DNA from: CAZKWY01 sp964556655
GTDB lineage: Bacteria > Patescibacteriota > Minisyncoccia > Portnoybacterales > UBA2143
Length of the DNA: 56,460 nt
Reading direction: 5' to 3'
Assembly: GCA_964556655.1 (NCBI GenBank)
Contig: CAZKWY010000002.1
Span: 1 to 56,460 of the forward strand
Shown: piece after piece, positions 17,091 to 25,104 of the stretch
Layout of the letters: every line of letters begins with the position of its first letter
How positions within the stretch are numbered: the stretch's first letter is position 1
Program-made: the position numbers and the translations under genes
Notes under the pieces: generated by a model
Told to the model about the DNA's origin: nothing
The model's input: the letters and a program-made list of their open reading frames with translations, nothing else
Database searches by the model: none

Positions 17091-17122
17091 AAACAGCAGC
17101 CTTCTTCGGCTGCTGTTTTTTT
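17091..17122. terminator. Bidirectional terminator between rplI and rpmA
   Basis: A GC-rich 11-bp stem (AAACAGCAGCC at 17091-17101 and GGCTGCTGTTT at 17108-17118) with a 6-nt loop. It is bordered by T runs on both strands and serves the converging rplI and rpmA genes. Confidence 0.9.
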
Positions 17123-17131
17123 ATCGAAAAG

Positions 17132-17404
17132 CTATTTTACATGAACAACTTTAGCTGTTCTAGAGGAGCCGTCAAATCGCCTCATTCTTTTAGCGGTAAA
17201 GCTAACCACCCCTTCTTTTAGGGCGTAGATGGTATTGTCTTTGCCTTGCCGGACGTTATTGCCGACTAGAAATTTGCTTCCTCTTTGCCGAACAATAATA
17301 GAGCCGCATTTAGCTTTTTGCCCTCCAAAAAGTTTGACGCCGAGGTATTTAGGCTGAGAATCTCTGCCTAAGCTAGTTGTTCCAGCTGATTTAGTTTTGC
17401 TCAT
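17132..17404 (-). CDS. rpmA: 50S ribosomal protein L27
   Basis: A 90-residue L27. Recognisable blocks are SLGRDSQPKYLGVKLFGGQ, GSIIVRQRG and VGNNVRQGKDNTIYAL. The N-terminus is MSKTKSAGTTS rather than the usual MAHKK...GSS; this tail reaches the peptidyl-transferase centre, so the difference is worth noting. L27 normally follows L21 (rplU), but here rplU is 33 kb away at 49978, so the pair is split. A TTGACC-N17-TAAAAT promoter sits 7 nt before the ATG, predicting a leaderless message. Confidence 0.95.
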   Translation of the reverse strand: MSKTKSAGTTSLGRDSQPKYLGVKLFGGQKAKCGSIIVRQRGSKFLVGNNVRQGKDNTIYALKEGVVSFTAKRMRRFDGSSRTAKVVHVK

Positions 17405-17411
17405 AAAGATT

Positions 17412-17440
17412 ATTTTATAAAATTATTATCTTTCGGTCAA
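17412..17440 (-). promoter_or_regulatory. Leaderless-type promoter of rpmA
   Basis: TTGACC (17435-17440), 17 bp, TAAAAT (17412-17417), then 7 nt (17405-17411) to the ATG. The predicted first transcribed base is at or next to the start codon. Confidence 0.7.
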
Positions 17441-17450
17441 GGGAAAAAGC

Positions 17451-17849
17451 ATGCTGAAAAAGAGCGAAAAGATTAGTTTCTGGCTGGCAAAAATCAAAGC
17501 AAGGGAAACAGATTTAATTTTTGTTGCCGTGGTCGTCTTAACGGCGCTGTTAAGTTTTAGCTTTGGTCGATGGAGCGCTGATCGGCCGGAGAAAGGAGAG
17601 ATTATTATCCAGAATCCTTTGCCTGCTTCTGTCCAAACAACATCGCGGCAAGAAGATGTTTTATTAAATTCGCCAGAAAAAGAAAAAAGGTTTGTCGGCA
17701 GTATTAATAGCAATAAATATCATCATCCAGAATGTCCTTGGGGACGAAGAATAGCGCCTGAAAACCAAATTTGGTTTTCTTCCGAAGAAGAAGCGAAAGC
17801 AGCCGGTTATGTCAGATGCGGTAATTTTGATAAATATTTTTCTCCCTAA
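17451..17849 (+). CDS. Membrane-anchored protein with an Ada-type metal-binding (Cys) domain
   Basis: A 132-residue protein. The N-terminus has a basic stretch and one membrane segment (about 22-42). A low-complexity linker follows, and the C-terminal 45 residues (FVGSINSNKYHHPECPWGRR to KAAGYVRCGNF) resemble the metal-binding domain of Ada, which is also found alone or on nucleases. The pattern Y-H-H-P-x-C...GY-x-x-C is kept, but only two Cys remain where Ada has four, so a canonical zinc site is doubtful. Here the domain would sit outside the membrane. Its function is unknown. The stop overlaps that of the converging nuclease gene by 4 bp. Confidence 0.6.
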   Translation: MLKKSEKISFWLAKIKARETDLIFVAVVVLTALLSFSFGRWSADRPEKGEIIIQNPLPASVQTTSRQEDVLLNSPEKEKRFVGSINSNKYHHPECPWGRRIAPENQIWFSSEEEAKAAGYVRCGNFDKYFSP

Positions 17850-19006
17850 CTCTTAGAAGAATTATCATTTAAAGGGGTTTTTTTGGCAGAAATAGTTTTA
17901 AATTCTTTGGCTTGGATTTTTGCTTTTTCAAGTTCTTTTCTTTCAGGGCGGGGGAGAGAAGGAATAATTTTTTTAAGCTTGGTTTTATCTAGAGACAACA
18001 CAGCTTCCCATTTGTTTAGCGGCTTTAAAACTTCTTTTATCTTCTCAGGATCGTAGGAAAATCTTTGTTGGGAGAGGCGAGTGATATATCCTTCATCGCC
18101 AAAAACACGATCAATACCTTTTTCGTCGCAATAACGATTGATGGTTTCTTTTAGCTGGGCCATTTCTCGAGCATGGCTGGCCTGCTGGTCTTTAATGACA
18201 AAATATCTTTTAATTGCTTCTTTGATCTGGCAATCGTCAACATTATAGGAATCAAGATATTTATGCTTATAAAGAGGACAGTGGGGTTGGTAGGGACACC
18301 AGTCGCAAAGAGGGTTAGCGCGTGGCTGATAATGGCTGTTTTTTATTTCTTCTACCAGCTCTTTTATTTTTTCTTTGTTTTCCTCCAGCTGTTCTTTCTT
18401 TTGGATAGTAGAGATTTTTTCTCCATGCCTAACATAATAAAGAGAAAGCTTGATAGGTCGTTTTTCTTCTGCCAGTTTAGGCCAGCGGTTTAAAAGCCCT
18501 AGATAATAGACGGAGAGCTGAAGATTGCTATCAACTTCTGACTGAGGCGGCATTTTTCTGCTGGTTTTGTAGTCAATTACTTCAAAAGAACCGTCTAGCA
18601 ACTTATCGATGCGGTCTATTCTCCCGCTAATATGAAATTGTTCTTTATCGCTAGTTTTAAGAGGCGTTTTAAAAGGCACTTCTAGGCCGACAACGGTTGA
18701 ATTAATGGTTTGATTTTGCGCGTAATAATTTTTAAGTATTTCTATTCCTTGATGGAAGGCGAAAGCTTCTTCCTGTTTATCTTGGTAGGGCTCGTTCTCC
18801 CATTTGGCGGTAAAATATTTTAAAAGGTCTTCTTCGCTAAGAGGAATAGAGGAGTCGGGGCTGTGAAACAGCCGCAAACATTCGTGAATCAAAGTGCCAA
18901 AAAGCGCCTCTTTTGATTTAGGCGTTTTTATTTTTTCTAGATACTGAAATTTATACTTAGCCGGACAAACAGAAAAAGTGTCCAGTTGGGAATAAGATAC
19001 ACGCAT
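17846..19006 (-). CDS. PD-(D/E)XK family nuclease with predicted iron-sulfur cluster (RecB/AddB/Cas4-like)
   Basis: A 386-residue nuclease. The N-terminal MRVSYSQLDTFSVCPAKYKF contributes Cys14, and near residues 238-248 comes CDWCPYQPHC. This one-plus-three Cys arrangement is typical of 4Fe-4S nucleases such as AddB and Cas4. Active-site residues are visible in GRIDRID and FEVIDYKTSRK, then QLSVYYLG. The last roughly 130 residues form an extra helical region absent from minimal Cas4 proteins. There are no helicase motifs and no neighbouring cas genes, so it is not evidence for CRISPR. It may act in recombination or DNA end processing; a Xer recombinase gene ends 3 bp upstream. Confidence 0.85.
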   Translation of the reverse strand: MRVSYSQLDTFSVCPAKYKFQYLEKIKTPKSKEALFGTLIHECLRLFHSPDSSIPLSEEDLLKYFTAKWENEPYQDKQEEAFAFHQGIEILKNYYAQNQTINSTVVGLEVPFKTPLKTSDKEQFHISGRIDRIDKLLDGSFEVIDYKTSRKMPPQSEVDSNLQLSVYYLGLLNRWPKLAEEKRPIKLSLYYVRHGEKISTIQKKEQLEENKEKIKELVEEIKNSHYQPRANPLCDWCPYQPHCPLYKHKYLDSYNVDDCQIKEAIKRYFVIKDQQASHAREMAQLKETINRYCDEKGIDRVFGDEGYITRLSQQRFSYDPEKIKEVLKPLNKWEAVLSLDKTKLKKIIPSLPRPERKELEKAKIQAKEFKTISAKKTPLNDNSSKS

Positions 19007-19009
19007 AAG

Positions 19010-19954
19010 TTATTGGCCAAATTTTTTACCGCCGTGAAAGTGACGGTGGATATCTCTTAAATGTTTTTTCGTGACATGAGTATAGACTTGAGTCGTAGCA
19101 ATATTTTTATGGCCTAAAAATTCTTGGATAACACGCAGGTCGACTCCTTGAGAAAGCAGATCGGTGGCAAAAGAGTGGCGCAAGGTATGAGGAGTAGTAT
19201 TGGCAGGTAAGCCGGCTAAAAGAGCATACTTTTTAATAAGTCTTTCTATGGAGCGGTCAGTGATTCGGCGCGGAGACTTCTTTCTGCCTCGGTAATTGAT
19301 AAAAAGGGCCTCTTCTTTGTCCGCTCTTGTTCTTAAATATTTCTTAAGCCAATGGACAGCTCTTTCGGAAAAATAGACTGTGCGGTTGCGATTGCCTTTT
19401 CCCACAATGCCTATTTCTAAATCTTTAGCATGGCCGGCAATAGGCAAGCGGTCTCTATCCAAAGAAGTTAATTCGGCAATTCTTAAGCCGGTAGAAAAAA
19501 GCACTTCTAGGATAACGCGATCGCGCAAGCCGGATTTTTTATTAAGATTAGGAATAGCTAGCAATTTCTCTATTTGCTCTAAGTTTAAAAAATGAATAGC
19601 TCTTTCTTCTTTATCTTTGGCTAGTTTTATTTTTTCCGCTGGCAAAGAGATGATGTCGCGGTTGGCAAAATAATTTAAGAGCGATCTTAAAGCGATTAAA
19701 TAATAATTCTGGGTTGATTTCTTGAGCGGTTTTTTTGCTTGGCGCGAGAGATGCACTCTATACTCCCAAATATGAGCGGGGGAGAGCTCATGCGGTTTTA
19801 AATTATCTAAGTCATTTTCTTCTAACCAAGAGATAAATTTTTTGAGAAAGCGAGCGTAATTTTCTTGTGATTTATTAGAGAGACCTTTCTCAATATCGAG
19901 CCAGTCTAAAAAGTCAGTTAAATGTCCAGGAATTGGCTTTTGGCTTTTCTCCAT
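19010..19954 (-). CDS. Tyrosine recombinase, XerC/XerD type
   Basis: A 314-residue tyrosine recombinase with an N-terminal SAM-like DNA-binding domain (about 10-100) and a C-terminal catalytic domain. All catalytic residues are present: Arg158 (STGLRIAEL), Lys186 (VGKGNRNR), His256 and Arg259 (PHTLRHSFATDL), His282 (GHKNI) and the nucleophile Tyr291 (TQVYTHV). It ends DIHRHFHGGKKFGQ, longer than E. coli XerC/D. With a single recombinase in the region and no phage or integron genes around it, the likely role is resolving chromosome dimers at a dif site, as in one-recombinase systems. I see no dif site next to it. Confidence 0.9.
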   Translation of the reverse strand: MEKSQKPIPGHLTDFLDWLDIEKGLSNKSQENYARFLKKFISWLEENDLDNLKPHELSPAHIWEYRVHLSRQAKKPLKKSTQNYYLIALRSLLNYFANRDIISLPAEKIKLAKDKEERAIHFLNLEQIEKLLAIPNLNKKSGLRDRVILEVLFSTGLRIAELTSLDRDRLPIAGHAKDLEIGIVGKGNRNRTVYFSERAVHWLKKYLRTRADKEEALFINYRGRKKSPRRITDRSIERLIKKYALLAGLPANTTPHTLRHSFATDLLSQGVDLRVIQEFLGHKNIATTQVYTHVTKKHLRDIHRHFHGGKKFGQ

Positions 19955-20020
19955 TTTTCTTTTGTCTTAAATGTGTATTAAGGTATATTATGCGACTTAT
20001 ATATTCCTTTTATTTACTCA

Positions 20021-20500
20021 TTATAATACCATTAAACTGATGCCTTCCTCAACTCCCCTCTCCTTCGCCTTAGACATGACCGATATCTTGCCGCATAAAA
20101 ATATTTTTTTAGAACCATCCTTAGACTCTCTTAGCCAGTCTCTCCCCTCCTGAATCTTTGTTTTTAGGGGAGACAATAGGTCCTTGAGCCAATCGACAAG
20201 TCTTCTGGCTTTGCTTTGAGCTTGTTTTTTAGCTTCTTCTTTGGCTTTTTCTTGGGCTTTATTCACTATTTCAGATTGTTTTTTCTTAATGGTTTCTTGG
20301 CTTTCTTCTAAAAATTGCTGGCTAGCTTCGGGAATTTTTTCTGTTTCCGCCGAACTAAAAAAATGTTTAACAGGTTTAACTATTTTTTCTATAAAAAAAG
20401 AATAAGCTTGCCCTGTGCTTCGCTGGCTGCTTTCTTGAGCAAAAGCAGAATTAGAAAAGAAGATAAAAAAGATAGCTGTTATTAATAATATTTTTTTCAT
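20021..20500 (-). CDS. Secreted helical hypothetical protein
   Basis: Not recognised. The 159 residues start with a clear signal peptide (MKKILLITAIFFIFFSNSAFA, cleavage before QES). A long charged helix rich in Lys, Glu, Gln and Ala follows (about 70-125), probably a coiled coil. The C-terminal part (KIFLCGKISVMSKAKERG) is less regular and contains a single Cys. It would be exported and perhaps remain at the cell wall. It sits 18 bp downstream of the CofE-like gene in the long minus-strand run, so it is probably co-transcribed with peptidoglycan genes. Confidence 0.6.
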   Translation of the reverse strand: MKKILLITAIFFIFFSNSAFAQESSQRSTGQAYSFFIEKIVKPVKHFFSSAETEKIPEASQQFLEESQETIKKKQSEIVNKAQEKAKEEAKKQAQSKARRLVDWLKDLLSPLKTKIQEGRDWLRESKDGSKKIFLCGKISVMSKAKERGVEEGISLMVL

Positions 20501-20518
20501 TTGACAGAAATAATTTGC

Positions 20519-21226
20519 TTATTCTTTTTTTACCGGCCTTAAAACGCCCAAAGGAGTAGATTCATCGCTTTGGCCTAAAGGATTGTCTTTAAGGGCTTGA
20601 GCCAGCATTTTTTTATTAACTCCCCTGCTAGCTCCAAGAATGCGCACGCCTAGATCGTTGGCGTCAACAATGGCTGCTGGAATGCCAATCGCGTGGCTGA
20701 TTTCTTGAACAATTTTTTGCGGATGAGCAGGGCCTTTGCTGGCATGTTCATTATAAGGAGGAATAGCATAAGAAACTGCTCCATCAATAGAACGCGCCTT
20801 GTCCCCTGCTATCATATAGAAGACTCCTCTAATGCCAAGGGGCTTGGTTAAAAAAGCGGCAGCAGCTGCAAAAAGTATTCTTAAAAGGCCGGCTTCCTCA
20901 ATGGCCAATTGCATTGTTTGCGGAGAGGCTAGGCCAATGCCAGCCGGATTTTTATAAACATGCTTACTGAGCCATTTAGCTATCGGAGAAGGTTTAATTT
21001 TGTCTAAATGATAAGATCTTCCTTGCATAATGGAAATAACTTTTTCACTGATAAAAAGGATATCGCTTTTTCCGACTCCGACAAAAGGCTGGGCATATTT
21101 TTTAATCACAGCTACGGGATCATCTTCCTGCGGAGTGATAAGAGGAGTTTTAATGGGATAGCGAAAATATTTTTTGCCGTGGATATCAATGATCAATTTT
21201 TTTCCGGGGTTAGCGCGAAAAGGCAT
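20519..21226 (-). CDS. CofE-like protein (F420-0:gamma-glutamyl ligase family domain)
   Basis: A 235-residue protein with the layout of CofE: KTPLITPQEDDPVAVIKKY, then FISEKVISIMQGR, with the later AGDKARSIDGAVSYAIPPYN and AIVDANDLGVRILGAS blocks. Real CofE adds glutamates to coenzyme F420, but no other F420 gene is seen here and F420 synthesis is not expected in such reduced bacteria. The annotation should therefore be read as a fold/family match, not a pathway claim. It lies 9 bp after the C39 peptidase gene and 18 bp before a secreted protein gene. A ligase acting on another glutamyl or carboxylate substrate, perhaps linked to the cell wall, is possible but unproven. Confidence 0.7.
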   Translation of the reverse strand: MPFRANPGKKLIIDIHGKKYFRYPIKTPLITPQEDDPVAVIKKYAQPFVGVGKSDILFISEKVISIMQGRSYHLDKIKPSPIAKWLSKHVYKNPAGIGLASPQTMQLAIEEAGLLRILFAAAAAFLTKPLGIRGVFYMIAGDKARSIDGAVSYAIPPYNEHASKGPAHPQKIVQEISHAIGIPAAIVDANDLGVRILGASRGVNKKMLAQALKDNPLGQSDESTPLGVLRPVKKE

Positions 21227-21235
21227 ACGATTAAT

Positions 21236-22522
21236 TTAATGATAGACAAGCATTTGATTAATACTGGTCGTAGTCTCATAAAGGCTAGCAATGAAAGCTC
21301 GGCTGGAATCTAGGTAAATATTAGCGCCAAAAAGCGGATCATGGACTACATATCTTCCGTCAGATGTCTTGTGGTGAACAACGACATAGTGTCCCCCGCT
21401 AGTCCCATTAGCATGGATACGAACAATTACTGGATAGCCGGCGCCGATTTCTCTGTCTATCCTAAACCAATCGGCAGCAGTTCGATAAGTATTAAATACC
21501 AGCCGAACATTTCCCCGCTTCTCCGGCCAGATTAAAAGATCATAATAGAAAATGGGCTGCTTAGCTAGCTGGCCGGGAGTTATGGCTTGCCCGTTTTCAG
21601 TCAAGACCATGGCCACTGAACTGATAGCGCACCCATAATCTTCCATTCTGGAATTACTCATGCCGATATTCGCCTTAGCCCACCTAGGATCATCTTGCCG
21701 GTAATACCAATTTGTGGAAGCCCAATATTCCGCTGGCGGTTTTTCCTGTTCCATTTTGAGTCGGGACAGCTCCGCTGCTTTTTGCTGGCGCAAGCGGTTG
21801 ATATCTCCCAAAAGGCTTCTTTTCTGCGCTTCAATATTGCTCAACATAGACTGGTATTTTTCTTCCTGGCCTTTGGTATAGCCAAGAAGGCCTTCTCTCT
21901 TTTCTCTTTGTCCAGCAAGAGAGTATTTTTCTTTGTTTAATTCTTCCTTTAATTCATTGAGGCGTTCTTTTTTAGCCTCCATGCTTTCTTTGTCCTCTTC
22001 CAGCAAGCTTTTAAGTTTTCTTAGTTGTTCCACTTTTTCCTGGACAGCGTTTTGGAGATTGTCCAAATAGGCTATCTGGCTAAAAAAATCGGAAAAATTA
22101 TCGCTGGAAAGAATTATTTCCATCTGGCTAGTCTGATCATATTCGGCGATAGACTGGATAATGCCTCCAATATGTTCTTTTTGTTCGGCAATATCTTCAG
22201 CCGCTCCCTTGATCCCGTATTCTAGGCGCTGGATTTCAAGTTGAGTTTGTTCAATTTTATCTTCGCTGATATTTATCTCTACTTGCAACTTATTAATTTG
22301 AGCGTTAAAAATATCTATCTGATTGTTAAGGCTTTTAATTTCGTTCTGTTTTTTATCTACTACTGCTTGGTATTCGCGCGCCTGTCTTTCCAACTCCATC
22401 CGCCGATTTTCTTTAGTCGCTATTTCTTTATCTAATTGATCAATTAAACCACCCTGGACAATTAGAGGCAGGATTAATAAAAAAGAAATAAGTAAAAATA
22501 TTTTTTTACGTCTTTTTATCAT
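21236..22522 (-). CDS. Exported coiled-coil protein with C39-like peptidase domain (EnvC-like N-terminus)
   Basis: A 428-residue protein with a signal peptide (residues 5-24) and a long coiled coil (about 27-265) very like the EnvC/PcsB N-terminal region, including a central break (QMEIILSSDNFSDFF). The C-terminal domain from about 268 is a papain-like C39 type: Cys in EDYGCAISSVAMVL, His in GGHYVVVHHK and the VHDPLFG block. EnvC and PcsB regulate or perform peptidoglycan cleavage at division, using LytM or CHAP domains. Here that module is replaced by a C39-like peptidase, so it probably cuts peptide bonds, possibly in peptidoglycan stems. Its place between gltX and the CofE-like gene, in the run carrying mraY, ftsW and murG, supports a cell-wall role. 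Confidence 0.8.
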   Translation of the reverse strand: MIKRRKKIFLLISFLLILPLIVQGGLIDQLDKEIATKENRRMELERQAREYQAVVDKKQNEIKSLNNQIDIFNAQINKLQVEINISEDKIEQTQLEIQRLEYGIKGAAEDIAEQKEHIGGIIQSIAEYDQTSQMEIILSSDNFSDFFSQIAYLDNLQNAVQEKVEQLRKLKSLLEEDKESMEAKKERLNELKEELNKEKYSLAGQREKREGLLGYTKGQEEKYQSMLSNIEAQKRSLLGDINRLRQQKAAELSRLKMEQEKPPAEYWASTNWYYRQDDPRWAKANIGMSNSRMEDYGCAISSVAMVLTENGQAITPGQLAKQPIFYYDLLIWPEKRGNVRLVFNTYRTAADWFRIDREIGAGYPVIVRIHANGTSGGHYVVVHHKTSDGRYVVHDPLFGANIYLDSSRAFIASLYETTTSINQMLVYH

Positions 22523-22530
22523 GGAGCTTA

Positions 22531-23982
22531 TTATTTTTTAAGAGCCTGTTTAATTCTTTTCGCGCTTTTTTTCTTCCCTAAAACTTCCATAATTTCAAAA
22601 GGGCCGGGCGAGGCCGGGCGACCGCTTAAAGCCACCCTTAGGGGCCATAAAACCCTGCCTGTCCCCCGCTCTTTCGCCAAAGGCATAATCTCTTCTTTCA
22701 AAGCTTCTTTGTCAAAGCGGCTTATTTGAGAAATTATTTCCAAAACTGCTTCTAAATTATCTTTTGCTTCCCTTGCTTTCATGTCTTCCCAGAGAAGAAG
22801 CTTTTTGTCATAGTTTAGCTTATCGACAAAAAAGAGCTTGGTAAGCTTCTCTATCTCGTTTAGCTTTTTCATTCTTTCTTGTTCTAGACCGATAATTTTT
22901 CTTAAAAGATCCAAGCTTATTTTTTCTCCGGTTTTAATGACCTCGTATTCTTTTTCCGCAGTCTTTTTAATAAGCTTGCCTCTTTTTAAATACGGCAGGC
23001 ATCTTTTACTCAGATTGATCGGATCGAGGTGCCTAATATAGTAGCCGTTAAGCCAATTAAGTCTATCTAGATTAAAGATAGCTCCCCCCTTATGGACTCT
23101 TTCTATTGAAAATTCTTCTATTAATTCAGGCAAGGAAAAAACTTCTCTTTCTGTGCCGGGGTGCCAGCCCAAAAAAGCCATAAAATTAACTAAAGCTTCA
23201 GGTAAATACCCTTCTTCTTTGTATCTGTTTACTGAAACCGCGCCATGGCGCTTGCTTAATTTGCTTTTGTCCGATCCAAGAATAAGAGGCAGATGAGCAA
23301 AAAAAGGCTCTTTCTCTTTTAGGGCATAGTAAAGAAGAATCTGTTTGGGGGTATTAGAAATATGGTCTTCTCCCCTAATAACATGGCTTATTTTCATTTC
23401 TATATCGTCTATTACTACGCCAAGATTATATAGGGGGGTTTCTCTGTCCCTAGCGATGCTAAAATCTCCCAGCAAGGAACAGTCGAATTCAAGCTTTCCT
23501 CTGATCATATCATGAAAAGATATCTTTTTGTCTGATAATCTGAATCTGATAACTCCCCTTTGCCCGCTGGGAGATTTTCCTTTATGCTGACAGATGTGGC
23601 GGAGTGGCTCTCCTTTTTTAATCTGTTCCTCTTTCTCTTTTTTTAATTCTTCCTTGCTGTGAAAGCACCAGAAAGCATCCCCTGAGGCAAGCAGTTTTTC
23701 GATATAGGAACGATAGATGTGTTTTCTTTCGCTTTGTCTAAAGGGGCCTTCGTCCCAATTAAGTCCTAGCCATTTTAAACTTTCAATGGTATCTTTTTCA
23801 TACTCTTCCTTAGAGCGTTCTAAATCAGTATCCTCAATTCTTAAAATAAACTTGCCTTTGTTCTTCTTGGCGAAAAGATAATTAAAAAGAGCGCTTCGAG
23901 CAGTGCCTAAATGAAGAACGCCTGTTGGGCTTGGCGCTAATCTAACTCTAACTTGATCAATTTTTTGCTGTTGTTTTTCCAT
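22531..23982 (-). CDS. gltX: Glutamyl-tRNA synthetase
   Basis: A class I synthetase of 483 residues, the usual size. The HIGH-type motif is HLGT in APSPTGVLHLGTARSALF, and KLSKRHGA is the KMSKS loop. FILRIEDTDLERS and GEDHISNTPKQILLYYAL are conserved family blocks. It charges tRNA-Glu and, where GatCAB is used, may also mischarge tRNA-Gln; this window cannot decide that. The C-terminal anticodon-binding part (about 320-483) is present though variable. It is located 2 bp downstream of murG in the cell-wall run, an unusual but tight linkage. Confidence 0.95.
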   Translation of the reverse strand: MEKQQQKIDQVRVRLAPSPTGVLHLGTARSALFNYLFAKKNKGKFILRIEDTDLERSKEEYEKDTIESLKWLGLNWDEGPFRQSERKHIYRSYIEKLLASGDAFWCFHSKEELKKEKEEQIKKGEPLRHICQHKGKSPSGQRGVIRFRLSDKKISFHDMIRGKLEFDCSLLGDFSIARDRETPLYNLGVVIDDIEMKISHVIRGEDHISNTPKQILLYYALKEKEPFFAHLPLILGSDKSKLSKRHGAVSVNRYKEEGYLPEALVNFMAFLGWHPGTEREVFSLPELIEEFSIERVHKGGAIFNLDRLNWLNGYYIRHLDPINLSKRCLPYLKRGKLIKKTAEKEYEVIKTGEKISLDLLRKIIGLEQERMKKLNEIEKLTKLFFVDKLNYDKKLLLWEDMKAREAKDNLEAVLEIISQISRFDKEALKEEIMPLAKERGTGRVLWPLRVALSGRPASPGPFEIMEVLGKKKSAKRIKQALKK

Positions 23983-23984
23983 AA

Positions 23985-25094
23985 TTAACTTCCTATTTCA
24001 ATAAGTTCTTGGGCAATAGCTAACCCGGCTTTTGGCTGTGAAAAACGGCGCGCTCCTTCGGCCATTTGCCGCCTTAATTCTTCGTCGGAGATTATTTTTC
24101 TGATTTCGCCAAGGACTAAATGAGGGGTAATGTTGGCTTGTTCAAGAACCGAGCATGCCCCATAACGAGCGTAGGCAAAAGCATTAGCCCTTTGATGATC
24201 GGAAGCCGATTGAGGCAAGGGGATGATAATACTAGGCTTGCCTGCGGCAGCAATCTCGAAAATGCTTCCAGCGCCAGCCCTAGAAATAACTAGCTCAGAT
24301 AAGAGATAAGCGTCTCTTATTTGTTGCTCGTTTAAAAAAGAAAAAAGGTAGTAGTTAGAGGATTTTACTCTGGCGCTTTTTTCTTTGATAGCCTTGTAAT
24401 GATCTCGACCGCATTGATGAATAATTTGATAGTTCTGGCAAAGTTTAGGCAAAAGAGAAATAATCAAATCGTTTATTTTCTGCGCTCCCTGACTTCCGCC
24501 CATAACGAAAAGCAGAGGCTTTTCTTTGGTTAATCCCAAGCCTTCCGAACGTTTGTTTCTCTCTGGGCCAGAGACTTGCTTAAGGCGGACCGGATTGCCT
24601 ACAAGAGCTGTTTTTTTGCTAGGAAAATATTTCCCCGCTTCTTCAAAAGAAAGAGCAACTCTTTTGGCAAAAGGAGCTGTTGTTTTAGTTACTAGTCCTG
24701 GGATAGCGTCTGATTCGTGAACCATAACTGGAATTCTAAAAAGCCAGCCGATAAAGACAACCCAAAAACCTCCATGGCCTCCTTTGCTGAAAATAACGTC
24801 CGGCATCCATATAAAGAGATAAAAGAAAGACTGCAAAAAACTTAAAGGAAATTTTACTAGCAAATCAAAGACATTTTTAATAGAAAAATATCTTCTAATC
24901 TTGCCGGCCATTATTGTCCTTACTTTAATGCCTTCTTTAACAAGAAGGCTTTTGGAAAATCCGTTAGCGCCCAGAAAAAACATTTCAGGAAGCGCCTCCT
25001 CTTCGTTTTGAAAAGTGTTTTTGATTTCTCTAGCAACAGCGATAATGGGAAAAAGATGCCCCCCGCTTCCGCCGCCAGTAAAAAGAATTCTCAT
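23985..25094 (-). CDS. murG: UDP-N-acetylglucosamine--undecaprenyl-PP-MurNAc-pentapeptide transferase
   Basis: A 369-residue GT28 enzyme that adds GlcNAc to lipid I, making lipid II at the inner membrane face. The N-terminal Gly-rich loop GGGSGGHLFP (about 7-16), the second loop LLFVMGGSQGAQKIN, and the UDP-GlcNAc site SRAGAGSIFEIAAAGKPSI with Glu are all present, followed by PLPQSASDHQ. A hydrophobic patch near residues 70-100 fits the membrane contact. It lies 10 bp after ftsW, keeping the dcw-type order mraY-ftsW-murG. murC, murD, murE, murF and ftsZ are not in this window. Confidence 0.95.
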   Translation of the reverse strand: MRILFTGGGSGGHLFPIIAVAREIKNTFQNEEEALPEMFFLGANGFSKSLLVKEGIKVRTIMAGKIRRYFSIKNVFDLLVKFPLSFLQSFFYLFIWMPDVIFSKGGHGGFWVVFIGWLFRIPVMVHESDAIPGLVTKTTAPFAKRVALSFEEAGKYFPSKKTALVGNPVRLKQVSGPERNKRSEGLGLTKEKPLLFVMGGSQGAQKINDLIISLLPKLCQNYQIIHQCGRDHYKAIKEKSARVKSSNYYLFSFLNEQQIRDAYLLSELVISRAGAGSIFEIAAAGKPSIIIPLPQSASDHQRANAFAYARYGACSVLEQANITPHLVLGEIRKIISDEELRRQMAEGARRFSQPKAGLAIAQELIEIGS

Positions 25095-25104
25095 AAGTTT
25101 ATTC

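Noticed and set aside
17846..19006. Cas4-like nuclease as a sign of a CRISPR system
   Set aside because: No repeat-spacer array and no cas1, cas2 or effector gene is visible; the Cys pattern also fits AddB-type nucleases and the C-terminal extension is not Cas4-like.
19010..19954. Tyrosine recombinase as part of an integrated element
   Set aside because: There are no phage, plasmid or integron genes, no att-like direct repeats and no neighbouring tRNA; the protein has the length and motifs of a housekeeping Xer recombinase.
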